Below are positions 16,593 to 24,282 of a stretch of 28,029 nt of DNA, in pieces. The translations under genes were made by a program, and so were the position numbers. Positions within the stretch are counted from its first letter, which is position 1. Every line of letters starts with the position of its first letter. This stretch comes from an uncultured Lachnospiraceae bacterium (GTDB lineage Bacteria > Bacillota > Clostridia > Lachnospirales > Lachnospiraceae): positions 1 through 28,029 of the forward strand of contig CAJUJY010000047.1 of assembly GCA_910586555.1 (NCBI GenBank). The letters run 5' to 3'. The notes under the pieces were generated by a model. That model did not search any database. It had not been told where the DNA came from and was given only the letters and a program-made list of their open reading frames with translations.

Positions 16593-18083
16593 TCAGCCAG
16601 TAAAACATGTGGCACAGTCTATAGCCTTTTTCCAGCCACTATACATTTTTTCCCGTTCTTCTTTATCTATGGAAGGGTAAAATGTTTTATTTGTATTTAT
16701 ACTGGCGGCTATTTCTTCTATGTTTTTCCAGTATCCTGTAGCAAGCCCTGCAAACGCTGCTGCACCAGCAGCAGTACTTTCACTGCATGACTGGCGCAGT
16801 ACAGGAATACCCATTATATCTGCCTGTACCTGCATTAAAAAGTTATTGGCACTTGCGCCGCCATCTGCCTTTAATGATTTTATGTTAATGCCAGAATCTG
16901 CCTCCATTGCTTTTAATACATCAACTGCCTGGTATGCAACCGATTCAAGCACTGCCCTTACTATATGGTATTTATTAACACCACGCGTAAGCCCTGTAAT
17001 TACACCTCTTGCATGCTGGTTCCAGTAAGGCGCGCCAAGTCCTGTAAATGCAGGGACAACATAACACCCATTTGTACCACCGGCTTTTTGGGCCATTGCT
17101 TCTGATCCAGCAGCAGAACTTATTAATCCCAGTCCGTCACGCAGCCATTGCACGGCAGAACCTGCATTGAATATTGAACCTTCAAGTGCATAGTTTACAT
17201 TGCCATCTATGCCCCATGCTATAGTTGTTACAAGCCCGTTCTTTGAAAATACCGGCCTGCTTCCTGTATTCATCAGAAGAAAACAGCCTGTCCCATATGT
17301 ATTTTTAACATCACCCTTATTAAAACATGCCTGTCCGGAAAGTGCCGCCTGCTGGTCACCTGCGGCGCCTGCAACTGGTATTTCCCCGCCAAAGAATGAA
17401 CTGTCCGCCATTCCATAAACTTCACTTGAGGCACATACTTCTGGAAGCATATTAACAGGTATATCCAGTTCACTTAAAATATCTTTATCCCACATAAGGC
17501 TGTTAATATTATACATCATTGTGCGTGAAGCATTGGAATAGTCAGTTACATGCACCCTGCCTTTTGTAAGGTTCCATATAAGCCAGGTATCCACTGTGCC
17601 AAAAAGCAGTTCCCCTTTTTCTGCACGCTTTCTTGCACCCTCTACATTGTCTAAAATCCATTTAAGTTTTGTAGCAGAAAAATAGGCATCAATAACAAGC
17701 CCTGTTTTACTACGGAATGTATCTGAAAGCCCCTTTTCTTTCAGGTAATCACAATACCCGGAAGTACGGCGGCACTGCCAGACAATAGCGTTATAAACTG
17801 GTACGCCTGTTTTTTTATCCCATACAATAGTAGTTTCCCTCTGGTTTGCTATACCTATTGCAGCAATGTCAGAAGCACATGCCCCGGCTTTAGACATTGC
17901 CTCAGCAGCAACCCCAAGCTGTGCCGCCCAGATTTCCCTGGCATCATGTTCTACAAAGCCAGGTTCTGGGAAGATTTGTGTAATTTCTTTTTGTGCAAGG
18001 GAAACTATTTGCAGTTTATGGTTAAATAAAATACAGCGGCAGCTTGTAGTACCTGAATCCAGTGCCATAATATATTTTTTCAT
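16593..18083 (-). CDS. glpK: glycerol kinase
   Basis: GlpK phosphorylates glycerol with ATP to sn-glycerol 3-phosphate. It is a FGGY-family kinase of the normal length (496 residues). Motifs: the N-terminal phosphate-binding MALDSGTTSCRCILFN, FPEPGFVEHDAREIW, ANQRETTIVWDKKTG, AGDQQAALSGQACFNKGDVK with the YGTGCFLLMNTG phosphate loop, and the C-terminal KADGGASANNFLMQVQADI. The catalytic Asp lies in AGDQQ. The start has GGGGAGG 12 bases upstream. No glpF or glpD lies next to it; its only close partner is rtcB, 15 bases downstream. Confidence 0.95.
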   Translation of the reverse strand: MKKYIMALDSGTTSCRCILFNHKLQIVSLAQKEITQIFPEPGFVEHDAREIWAAQLGVAAEAMSKAGACASDIAAIGIANQRETTIVWDKKTGVPVYNAIVWQCRRTSGYCDYLKEKGLSDTFRSKTGLVIDAYFSATKLKWILDNVEGARKRAEKGELLFGTVDTWLIWNLTKGRVHVTDYSNASRTMMYNINSLMWDKDILSELDIPVNMLPEVCASSEVYGMADSSFFGGEIPVAGAAGDQQAALSGQACFNKGDVKNTYGTGCFLLMNTGSRPVFSKNGLVTTIAWGIDGNVNYALEGSIFNAGSAVQWLRDGLGLISSAAGSEAMAQKAGGTNGCYVVPAFTGLGAPYWNQHARGVITGLTRGVNKYHIVRAVLESVAYQAVDVLKAMEADSGINIKSLKADGGASANNFLMQVQADIMGIPVLRQSCSESTAAGAAAFAGLATGYWKNIEEIAASINTNKTFYPSIDKEEREKMYSGWKKAIDCATCFTG

Positions 18084-18128
18084 AAATAGTTTATCCTCCC
18101 CATAAGGATTAAAAATAGTTTATTTTTT

Positions 18129-18137
18129 ATTTTATCA
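18129..18137 (-). promoter_or_regulatory. possible extended -10 promoter of glpK
   Basis: On the minus strand TGATAAAAT (18137-18129) resembles an extended -10 element (TGnTATAAT) about 46 bases before the glpK ATG. The -35 position (TAGATT) is poor. This is the best candidate in the 107-base gap upstream of glpK, and would drive glpK, rtcB and perhaps the array. Confidence 0.35.
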
Positions 18138-18190
18138 TAAATACAAATAAAAATCTATGTATTTGCCTGTAAAATAAAATACCTGGATTA

Positions 18191-18736
18191 TTATATTTCT
18201 TTTAATAGTGCATTAAGAAGCATAATATGGTATTCTTCATCTTTAATTATTCTTTCAAGTACTGCATTGGCATAGCAGTCATTTATCATATGTATATGCA
18301 TCCTGTACTGTTTTATGGCAGCCCTCTCTGCTTCTATATCTGCAATTACCATTTCCCGCGGCTGTCCTGGAATGGACAAATATGCCGGCGTCCATTGCCT
18401 TTCCCCGCCTTTCTGGTACTTTGCTGTAAAGTTTATATTGCCACCAAAAAGAAAAATTAATTCACCTAATTTCTGTAAATGCATCATTTCTGCCACGGCA
18501 ATACTTAAAATTGTTTTTGCTATGGCACACCTGCTGTATGAAAGCTGGTTTTCATTATTAATATATTGTGTAATTGCGGATAATTCAGATACAGCACCAC
18601 AGTAATCAATGCTTAAAAGATTAGCATATGCCAGGTTCTTTTCCTTTACCTGGACTGGCGGGTAAGGAAGGTCTGCCATTGCAGGCCTTATTCCTGAAAA
18701 ATTGCAGTTATTAGTAAGCAGACATTCTTTTTCCAT
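18191..18736 (-). CDS. ferritin-like (rubrerythrin-type) protein
   Basis: 181 residues forming a likely four-helix bundle. Glu and Glu/His motifs expected for a di-metal site occur in order: GAVSELSAITQYI, VAEMMHLQKLGELIFLFGG, ADIEAERAAIKQYRMHI and RIIKDEEYHIMLLNALLKEI (ExxH at the second and fourth positions). This suits the ferritin-like superfamily (oxygen/peroxide handling or iron storage) rather than classical rubrerythrin: there is no C-terminal rubredoxin CxxC domain. The first ~30 residues (LTNNCNFSGIRPAMADLPYP) are an unusual extension. GGAGG lies 10 bases before the ATG. It seems monocistronic or loosely linked to glpK (107 bases downstream). Confidence 0.75.
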   Translation of the reverse strand: MEKECLLTNNCNFSGIRPAMADLPYPPVQVKEKNLAYANLLSIDYCGAVSELSAITQYINNENQLSYSRCAIAKTILSIAVAEMMHLQKLGELIFLFGGNINFTAKYQKGGERQWTPAYLSIPGQPREMVIADIEAERAAIKQYRMHIHMINDCYANAVLERIIKDEEYHIMLLNALLKEI

Positions 18737-18840
18737 TATAAGTAATCCTCCTGGAATATCTATATAGGATAGTATATTACTGTAATGGCAGACTGTTACT
18801 AAAAAATAAACCTGGTTTTTCCCTTTTTATAAATTTACAT

Positions 18841-18891
18841 AAAAAATAAAGGCCGCCAGCCGTGCTAGTGCACAAGGCGCCTTTATTTTTT
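18841..18891 (-). terminator. rho-independent terminator of the ClbS-like gene
   Basis: AAAAAATAAAGGC (from 18841) pairs with GCCTTTATTTTTT (to 18891), with further inner pairing GCC/GGC and GTGC/GCAC around a short loop. The A-run and T-run at the two ends let it work in either direction. It lies 31 bases beyond the stop of the gene at 18923-19471. Confidence 0.85.
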
Positions 18892-18922
18892 ATATATTTA
18901 TATATAATATTTCTATAATATC

Positions 18923-19471
18923 TTATTCTGGCTTATTTGCACAGTTTTTCCTATGTGCCTTTAATTTTTTTAAAGCCCAGTCATAATGGCTTGATGTATT
19001 ACTTACAAAATATGAACCAAGGGTACTTCCCCCTGTCCATTTATAGACACCTTTAGAAAACAGTTCTTCATTTGAAAAAGTTTTAGCTAGTTCTATAACA
19101 CTTGCATGTGATTTGCAAAACATGCTTTTTGCATCTTCTAATGGTGTATCCTGGTGTTTTTTAAAAAATTCTACATTCATGTCACCATAAGTCCTCCAGT
19201 TATAAGGTTCTGGAAGAAATGGTTTATTACCGCCATTTTTATTGGACTGTACCCAGTTTAGCAAAAGCCTGTGCCATTCGTAGAGGTGTATTAAAATATC
19301 CCTAAGGTTTTTATCCCTTTTCCAGTGGGCTTCTTTCTTCTTTACATCACCAGAAAAATCAAAAGGTGTTTTAAGCTCCTTTTCTGGCATCCCGGAAATA
19401 AAAGTAATTAGTTTTTCATAGTTTGCATTTGCTGCGGTTAATAAATCTGTTTTTGTAGCTGGCCTGCCCAT
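18923..19471 (-). CDS. ClbS/DfsB family four-helix protein
   Basis: 182 residues, start MGRPATKTDLLTAANANYEK. The open frame begins two codons earlier at 19477, but AGGAAG would overlap that ATG and is 6 bases from the second. The sequence fits ClbS/DfsB (formerly DUF1706): MGRPxTKxDLL opening, HWKRDKNLRDILIHLYEWHR, FLPEPYNWRTYGDMN and a late SHYDWALKKLKAH. In E. coli ClbS hydrolyses the colibactin cyclopropane warhead and protects the producer; most genomic relatives are not near toxin genes, and no such genes are seen here, so the substrate is unknown. Its neighbour upstream is a WYL regulator. Confidence 0.88.
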   Translation of the reverse strand: MGRPATKTDLLTAANANYEKLITFISGMPEKELKTPFDFSGDVKKKEAHWKRDKNLRDILIHLYEWHRLLLNWVQSNKNGGNKPFLPEPYNWRTYGDMNVEFFKKHQDTPLEDAKSMFCKSHASVIELAKTFSNEELFSKGVYKWTGGSTLGSYFVSNTSSHYDWALKKLKAHRKNCANKPE

Positions 19472-19554
19472 ATACATCTTCCTTTCTGCATATAAATAAA
19501 ATTTAATTATAGTTTCTATTTATAATTTTACCAGGGTAATTATGACACCTTATG

Positions 19555-20451
19555 TCAGGTTTTATTTTTCTCATATATTAATTTTGCCTGCTTTGCTACA
19601 GCTTCTTTAAGGCGGATTGGTGAAATTATATCTGCTAATGCCCCAAATGACAGTAAAAACCCTGTAAGCCATTTATCTTCTGGCATTTTGGCAGAAACAA
19701 TTAAACTGCCATCTTCCTGCCTCTGTATTTGTGTTTTATCAAATTCATCATAAACATGGTATGCCACTTCTTCCGGAAAACGTAAAATAACCTGGATTTC
19801 TCCTTCTTTATCTGTAGAATCTGGTGGTTCTTTAAAGCTGTGGCACGAAAAGCTTTTATCCAGAATACTTAATTCCAGAATACGGTTTAATTTAAACAGC
19901 CGGAAATCCTGCCTTTTTGTACAAAATGCTTTTAAATACCATGCTTTTGCCTTGTAATAAAGTTTTAACGGCCACACTGTCCTTTCCCCTATAACCCCGT
20001 AAGTGTCTGCATAATGGATTTTAACGGCCTTGTGGTTTAATATTGCCCGTTTCAGAAAATCAAACTTTTCATTGTCAGACCCTTTATTGCCCCATCTGGA
20101 AAAATCTATTTCAATCCATTCCTCCTGGCTGGTACAAAACATTGCAGAAAGTTTCTGTAAAGCCTGGCTGCTGGTATTTTGCATGGCATTTATGCTTTGT
20201 ACTGCTGTAAGGATTTCTTGTTTTTCTTCTTTTGACAGTATAGTTTTATCCAGTACAAACCCATCCATCAGATATATGCCGCCATTCCTTCCTGTTTCTG
20301 TATAAATAGGTATGCCTGCCCCGCTTAATGCATCAATATCCCTGTAAATTGTCCTGGCTGATACTTCAAACTTTTTGGCTAATTCCGGAGCAGTTGCCTG
20401 GCCCTTGCCAAGTAGATAGTATACAATCTTAAATAACCTGGTTTCCTGCAC
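19555..20451 (-). CDS. HTH and WYL-domain transcriptional regulator (YafY/DeoR-like)
   Basis: 298 residues from a GTG at 20451, with GGGAGGGG 6 bases upstream. The N-terminal winged helix (RLFKIVYYLLGKGQATAPEL, then FEVSARTIYRDIDALSGAGI) binds DNA. The middle holds the WYL core (KAVKIHYADTYGVIGERTVW, LKLYYKAKAWYLKAFCTKRQ, DFRLFKLNRI) thought to sense nucleic acid or small ligands. The C-terminal WCX part contains ILRFPEEVAYHVYDEF and VSAKMPEDKWLTGFLLSFGA. Length and order are standard. It is divergent from the Fe-S scaffold gene (263-base gap) and lies upstream of the ClbS-like gene (83 bases), so either could be its target; nothing in the sequence decides. Confidence 0.9.
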   Translation of the reverse strand: MQETRLFKIVYYLLGKGQATAPELAKKFEVSARTIYRDIDALSGAGIPIYTETGRNGGIYLMDGFVLDKTILSKEEKQEILTAVQSINAMQNTSSQALQKLSAMFCTSQEEWIEIDFSRWGNKGSDNEKFDFLKRAILNHKAVKIHYADTYGVIGERTVWPLKLYYKAKAWYLKAFCTKRQDFRLFKLNRILELSILDKSFSCHSFKEPPDSTDKEGEIQVILRFPEEVAYHVYDEFDKTQIQRQEDGSLIVSAKMPEDKWLTGFLLSFGALADIISPIRLKEAVAKQAKLIYEKNKT

Positions 20452-20488
20452 TAATAACCCCTCCCTTTACATAGTGTGGTGCATAAAC

Positions 20489-20494
20489 ATTATA
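20489..20494 (-). promoter_or_regulatory. possible -10 box of the WYL regulator
   Basis: A perfect TATAAT on the minus strand (20494-20489), 37 bases upstream of the GTG. The -35 position is weak (GCAATT or TGCAAT at 16-17 bases). For the divergent plus-strand operon I see no convincing -35/-10 pair in 20495-20700, only AT-rich sequence. Confidence 0.4.
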
Positions 20495-20714
20495 ACATAC
20501 AATATATAGGAATTGCAGCCTGGGTATTTTTATAAAAAAATATGGACAGCCAAAGTATAAAAAAGGCATGCCGGATAATGTAACTATAAAAAGAAAATAA
20601 TATGCCATTTTTTTGTCAAAAGGTGTAGACTAAAATGCAATTTTGTGAGAAAATAGTTATTAGTACTGTAGCATTATGCCACAGATAATAAGCATTATTG
20701 AAAGGAGCATGAAC

Positions 20715-21422
20715 ATGATTTATTCACAGGAAGTAGAAAACATGTGCCCAGTTGCCCAGGGTGTTGCACATGGCTGTGCACCTATCCCGGAGGAAGCAAA
20801 ATGGGTTAAAGCAAAGGAAGTAAAGGATATCTCTGGTTTTACACATGGTGTAGGCTGGTGTGCACCACAGCAGGGTGCATGTAAACTTACCCTCAATGTA
20901 AAAGAAGGCATTATCCAGGAAGCATTAGTTGAAACTATCGGATGTTCAGGCATGACACATTCCGCAGCAATGGCAGCAGAAATCCTGCCAGGACGCACAG
21001 TAATGGAAGCTTTAAACACTGACCTTGTATGTGATGCCATTAATACAGCTATGAGGGAATTATTCTTACAGATTGTATATGGACGTTCACAGTCTGCATT
21101 TTCAGAAGACGGCCTTGCTATAGGCGCTGGTCTTGAAGACCTTGGCAAAGGCCTGCGTTCACAGGTTGGCACAATGTATGGCACATTAAAGAAGGGCCCT
21201 CGTTACCTTGAAATGGCTGAAGGTTATGTTACAGCAATAGCCCTTGACGCAGATGACTTAATTATTGGTTATAAGTTCGTTAGCCTTGGAAAGATGACAG
21301 ACTTCATCAAGAAGGGTGATGACCCTAATACAGCATGGGAAAAGGCAAGTGGCCAGTATGGCCGTGTTGACGATGCTGTTAAGCTCATTGACCCTAGAAC
21401 AGATAAGGAAATCGAAAAATAA
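20715..21422 (+). CDS. NifU-like iron-sulfur cluster assembly scaffold protein
   Basis: 235 residues. The frame opens at 20676, but AAAGGAG (20701-20707) sits 7 bases before the ATG at 20715 (MIYSQEVENMCPV). The sequence fits the NifU N-terminal-like scaffold group of Clostridia: CPVAQGVAHGCAPIPEEA, GWCAPQQGACKLTLNV, and VETIGCSGMTHSAAMAAEIL, whose Cys residues are candidates for holding a transient Fe-S cluster. It is longer than IscU (about 130) because of a C-terminal part with YGTLKKGPRYLEMAEGYVTA and KASGQYGRVDDAVKLID. It is followed 20 bases later by the GGGtGRT gene, its usual partner. Codons such as AAG and GGC are commoner here than in neighbours, suggesting high expression. Confidence 0.85.
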   Translation: MIYSQEVENMCPVAQGVAHGCAPIPEEAKWVKAKEVKDISGFTHGVGWCAPQQGACKLTLNVKEGIIQEALVETIGCSGMTHSAAMAAEILPGRTVMEALNTDLVCDAINTAMRELFLQIVYGRSQSAFSEDGLAIGAGLEDLGKGLRSQVGTMYGTLKKGPRYLEMAEGYVTAIALDADDLIIGYKFVSLGKMTDFIKKGDDPNTAWEKASGQYGRVDDAVKLIDPRTDKEIEK

Positions 21423-21442
21423 TATAAAGGAGGCAACGGATA

Positions 21443-22453
21443 ATGGCATTATTTGAATCATATGAAAGAAGAATTGATAAGATTAACGGCGTATTAAACA
21501 GCTATGGTATTGCTTCTATTGAAGAAGCAGAAAAGATTACAAAAGATGCAGGGCTTAACGTTTATGACCAGGTTAAAGGCATACAGCCAATCTGTTTTGA
21601 AAATGCATGCTGGGCTTATATTACAGGTGCTGCTATTGCAATTAAAAAGAACTGCCGCAGGGCCGCTGATGCAGCAGCAGCTATAGGCGAAGGGTTACAG
21701 TCATTCTGTATTCCAGGTTCAGTTGCTGATACACGTAAGGTAGGCCTTGGCCACGGTAATTTAGGAAAAATGCTTCTTGAAGAAGAAACAGACTGTTTCT
21801 GCTTCCTGGCAGGACATGAATCATTTGCAGCCGCAGAAGGTGCTATTGGCATTGCGGAAAAGGCTAATAAAGTACGTAAAAAACCTCTCCGTGTTATACT
21901 TAACGGGCTTGGAAAGGATGCTGCACAGATTATTTCACGTATTAATGGATTTACATTTGTTGAAACAGAATATGACCCATATACTAACACAGTAAAAGAG
22001 GTTTTCCGCAAGTCTTATTCTGACGGGCTCCGTGCTAAAGTAAACTGCTATGGTGCTAATGATGTATGCGAAGGTGTTGCAATTATGCATAAAGAAGGCG
22101 TAGATGTATCTATTACAGGTAATTCTACTAACCCTACACGTTTCCAGCACCCAGTAGCAGGTACATATAAGAAAGAATGTATTGAACAGGGCAAGAAATA
22201 TTTCTCTGTAGCATCAGGCGGCGGTACAGGACGTACACTCCATCCTGACAATATGGCTGCTGGCCCGGCTTCATACGGCATGACAGATACACTTGGACGT
22301 ATGCACAGTGATGCACAGTTTGCAGGTTCATCTTCAGTACCAGCCCATGTTGAAATGATGGGGCTTATTGGCGCTGGAAATAACCCAATGGTTGGAATGA
22401 CAGTAGCAGTAGCAGTTTCCGTGCAGGAAGCAGCGGACGCTGGCAAGTTCTAA
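21443..22453 (+). CDS. GGGtGRT protein
   Basis: 336 residues, ATG preceded by AAAGGAGG. The name-giving motif is seen in VASGGGTGRTLHPDNMAAGP (about residues 255-274). Other conserved stretches are FENACWAYITGAAIAIKKNC, GVDVSITGNSTNPTRFQHPV and MMGLIGAGNNPMVGMTVAVA. The family has no established activity; it is found mostly in anaerobes next to the Fe-S scaffold gene, as here, which suggests a shared role. The glycine-rich segments might bind a nucleotide or cofactor, but that is inference. A strong terminator follows at 22488-22524, so the two genes form a closed operon. Confidence 0.92.
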   Translation: MALFESYERRIDKINGVLNSYGIASIEEAEKITKDAGLNVYDQVKGIQPICFENACWAYITGAAIAIKKNCRRAADAAAAIGEGLQSFCIPGSVADTRKVGLGHGNLGKMLLEEETDCFCFLAGHESFAAAEGAIGIAEKANKVRKKPLRVILNGLGKDAAQIISRINGFTFVETEYDPYTNTVKEVFRKSYSDGLRAKVNCYGANDVCEGVAIMHKEGVDVSITGNSTNPTRFQHPVAGTYKKECIEQGKKYFSVASGGGTGRTLHPDNMAAGPASYGMTDTLGRMHSDAQFAGSSSVPAHVEMMGLIGAGNNPMVGMTVAVAVSVQEAADAGKF

Positions 22454-22487
22454 AAAAATAATAAGCCTTTCAAGGCAGAAATACCGT

Positions 22488-22524
22488 AAGTACCGTAATC
22501 TTAAGGGATTGCGGTACTTTTTTA
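22488..22524 (+). terminator. rho-independent terminator of the scaffold/GGGtGRT operon
   Basis: AAGTACCGTAATC pairs with GATTGCGGTACTT (one G-T pair) around a short loop TTAAGG, followed by TTTTTT. Its stem is closely related to that of the opposite-strand terminator at 22680-22714 (AAGTACCATAAC). Confidence 0.85.
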
Positions 22525-22587
22525 AATGCCGGGGCAGTTTTTAAAAAATGGTGTGAAAACCTGTAAGATGCCTAAAAATTTCCTCAA

Positions 22588-22653
22588 CAGGTAACAAACA
22601 GGTAACGCACAGGTAACAAACAGGTAACGTACAGGTAACGCACAGGTAACAAA
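22588..22653. repeat. six tandem copies of an 11-bp repeat
   Basis: Units read CAGGTAAC followed by AAA, GCA, AAA, GTA, GCA, AAA: six head-to-tail copies of exactly 11 bases with CAGGTAAC invariant. They lie between two convergent terminators. The period of 11 is near one helical turn, so the copies face the same side of the DNA, as in iterons or multi-site operators. It may instead be a slippage product. There are no spacers, so it is not a CRISPR array. The rest of 22454-22752 holds no gene. Confidence 0.9.
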
Positions 22654-22664
22654 AAAGACCCTGG

Positions 22665-22714
22665 ATAAATAAAAAAACAGTAAGTACCATAACCAGAAAA
22701 GTTGTGGTACTTAC
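22665..22714 (-). terminator. rho-independent terminator of the phage-like gene block
   Basis: On the minus strand GTAAGTACCACAAC (22714-22701) pairs with GTTATGGTACTTAC (22693-22680) around TTTTCTG, followed by TGTTTTTTTATTT. It lies 38 bases beyond the stop of the gene at 22753. The stem is a relative of the plus-strand terminator at 22488-22524, so the two face each other across the tandem repeat. Confidence 0.85.
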
Positions 22715-22752
22715 TTATATTTACATATGATGTTTTTTACAGGTTTTACATT

Positions 22753-23004
22753 TTAAAGTAACTGTGTCCTGGTTCCGTCATATACATAACCTGTTTCCTC
22801 CCAGAATTTCATTGGGGATATGTAATAATCATACTGGGAACTTCCTTCTTTTTTAAATGCTATCCCAAATTTTAATAATCCTAATATAATTCCCTGGCGT
22901 ATAAACTGCTGGTCTTTTTTCATTACTTTAGCAGCTACGGCTACTGGTACATTTTCACCAGTAAATTCTGGTATCTCTAAATATATTTTGTTTTTATTAT
23001 CCAT
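22753..23004 (-). CDS. small phage-type DNA-binding/excisionase-like protein
   Basis: 83 residues: MDNKNKIYLEIPEFTGENVP, then VAVAAKVMKKDQQFIRQGII, LGLLKFGIAFKKEGSSQYDY and YISPMKFWEETGY. The middle part is laid out like the helix-turn-helix of MerR/excisionase-type proteins (AKVMKKDQQFIRQGIILGLL), followed by a beta wing. I know close relatives from Firmicutes phages and ICEs, without a proven function. I use the ATG at 23004 (AGAAGG 9 bases upstream), not the TTG at 23013. It is the last gene of the block, 35 bases after the first Rha-type gene. Confidence 0.7.
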   Translation of the reverse strand: MDNKNKIYLEIPEFTGENVPVAVAAKVMKKDQQFIRQGIILGLLKFGIAFKKEGSSQYDYYISPMKFWEETGYVYDGTRTQLL

Positions 23005-23039
23005 ATACCACAACCTTCTTTCTTAATATTATTTTAATT

Positions 23040-23822
23040 CTAAGCCATTTCTGAATACAACTGCATAAATGTATCTTCATAATACAAAGGCTGCACTTCC
23101 TTCTGGTTATGGGGATTAACTGCATTTTCACCATACTTTAGCCCCTTTTCTGTAAGTGCCTTAAACTTCTTTGTGCCACTTTTGCTTGATGACCTTTCTT
23201 TTTCCTCAAGATAACCACGTTCAATTAATTTCTGGTTGAACCTGACTGCTGACACTTCACAGCCGTTCTCTTTTAATAAGGCAGAGAGTGCTTTCATCTG
23301 CCTGCTTCCATTGTGCTCATACTTTGGAAGAAATCCTGTAGGAATATTGTACTGCTTATAAAAATTTTCAAGCATTAATAGTTTACTTGCTTCATTCATT
23401 CGCAACATATCCGAAACCACTTCAAGTGACTGTACTTGTTCTTTGAATGATACAAGTAATCCGCTATTGTCATTCTTGATATAGTCCTCCATGTCGTGAA
23501 AACGGTTGATAAATCTTGCAGTAAATGCTACGCCTTTTGCCCCTGTCAGCTTGTTTGCGATAAATTCACAACCCTTTTTCGTAACCTCATAACAAGGTCG
23601 GCTCTGATTATTTGCATCTAAGTATTTGCTTTCAATAAAGAAATCGCCCAAATCAATTTTCACTTCGGCAGAATTTTCGCCCAGTCCAAAATTGGTCTCG
23701 GCTATTTGTTCACAATATCTGCGAATATCTCTCAATAGCTTTCTATGCTCTTTCTCTATCATTTCCGCAACCTCTAATGAGGTTATTGTATGCTCCTTTT
23801 CTAATAACGGCATATTATCCAT
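23040..23822 (-). CDS. Rha-type phage antirepressor/regulator, copy A
   Basis: 260 residues from the ATG at 23822 (AAGGAGGG 6 bases upstream; the TTG two codons earlier abuts it). The N-terminal half matches the Rha family: ITSLEVAEMIEKEHRKLLRD, RRYCEQIAE, FFIESKYLDANNQSRPCYEV, TKKGCEFIANKLTGAKGVAF, TARFINRFHDMEDYI. The C-terminal half (from SFKEQVQSLEVVSDMLRMNE) is a separate domain with a winged-helix-like end: LSALLKENGCEVSAVRFNQK, LIERGYLEEKERSSSKSGTK. Rha-type proteins act in phage lysis/lysogeny control. A 278-bp block of this half is identical in DNA to copy B, while the N-terminal receptor part differs. It lies 12 bases after the 54-residue Cys-rich ORF. Confidence 0.85.
   Translation of the reverse strand: MDNMPLLEKEHTITSLEVAEMIEKEHRKLLRDIRRYCEQIAETNFGLGENSAEVKIDLGDFFIESKYLDANNQSRPCYEVTKKGCEFIANKLTGAKGVAFTARFINRFHDMEDYIKNDNSGLLVSFKEQVQSLEVVSDMLRMNEASKLLMLENFYKQYNIPTGFLPKYEHNGSRQMKALSALLKENGCEVSAVRFNQKLIERGYLEEKERSSSKSGTKKFKALTEKGLKYGENAVNPHNQKEVQPLYYEDTFMQLYSEMA
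23101..23378. repeat. 278-bp direct repeat, copy A (partner 24792-25069)
   Basis: By my base-by-base reading this segment equals 24792-25069 without a mismatch. It encodes the C-terminal half of the Rha-type protein. Flanking coding sequence on both sides diverges, so the identity is local and recent: either a cassette duplication with later change of the N-terminal part, or gene conversion. Confidence 0.85.
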
Positions 23823-23834
23823 ATACAACCCTCC

Positions 23835-23999
23835 TTAGTTATCTATTTTTATATCTTCCAGAATTTTCTTTGCATCACAAAAAAGCTTGTCCACCTCTTC
23901 CTTTGTGACCTTTTCTGTTTCCTTCATTGCTTCCCTTGCTGCCTGGCAGGCACTGCATAAACAGCACCATTCATTGGCATACTCACAGTTATTATTCAT
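23835..23999 (-). CDS. small Cys-rich ORF, copy A (54 residues)
   Basis: 54 residues: MNNNCEYANEWCCLCSACQA, then AREAMKETEKVTKEEVDKLF and CDAKKILEDIKIDN. Six Cys, five of them in the first 20 residues, precede a charged helix. A Cys-rich head with a helical tail could bind metal. The start overlaps the last codons of the upstream 86-residue ORF by 8 bases. A 54-residue homologue occupies the same place in copy B (25492-25656), which supports both as real genes. Function unknown. Confidence 0.75.
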   Translation of the reverse strand: MNNNCEYANEWCCLCSACQAAREAMKETEKVTKEEVDKLFCDAKKILEDIKIDN

Positions 24000-24252
24000 A
24001 GACAGCCTCCTTGTACATTCTCCTGTACTTCTTTTCAGCTGTCTGGATAATTTCTCTCTGGGCTTCGTGACTGAAATTATAGAAAATTAAATCCAGTAAC
24101 TCCTCTGCCCCATACATGCTAATTATTGTTTTAATGATTATCTGTGCACCTTCTGCTGTATCTGACAGACTTTTAAAGGCATCTGAACAATAACTTTTTT
24201 CTTCCTGTTTTACTTTATATTCATGGATATTTATGACATTTAAATTTTTCAT
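23992..24252 (-). CDS. small ORF, copy A (86 residues)
   Basis: 86 residues from the ATG at 24252 (AAGGAG 9 bases upstream): MKNLNVINIHEYKVKQEEKS, then YCSDAFKSLSDTAEGAQIII and LDLIFYNFSHEAQREIIQTA. Mostly helical, soluble. The opening resembles the copy B counterpart (MEKSNTINIQDYKINRDYYN, 66 residues), but the rest does not align well, so this slot in the cassette is variable. It is translated from just downstream of the two-helix RNA candidate. Function unknown. Confidence 0.7.
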   Translation of the reverse strand: MKNLNVINIHEYKVKQEEKSYCSDAFKSLSDTAEGAQIIIKTIISMYGAEELLDLIFYNFSHEAQREIIQTAEKKYRRMYKEAVYE

Positions 24253-24282
24253 ATGACACGGCTCCTTTATAACTTGATTTCG

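Noticed and set aside
16035..16790. 251-codon plus-strand open frame opposite rtcB/glpK
   Set aside because: It spans the ends of two clear genes on the other strand; Cys/Phe-rich shadow product.
20720..21184. 154-codon minus-strand frame inside the Fe-S scaffold gene
   Set aside because: Shadow of a strongly supported gene.
22588..22653. Possible CRISPR array
   Set aside because: Units are 11 bases, directly adjacent, with no unique spacers and no cas genes.
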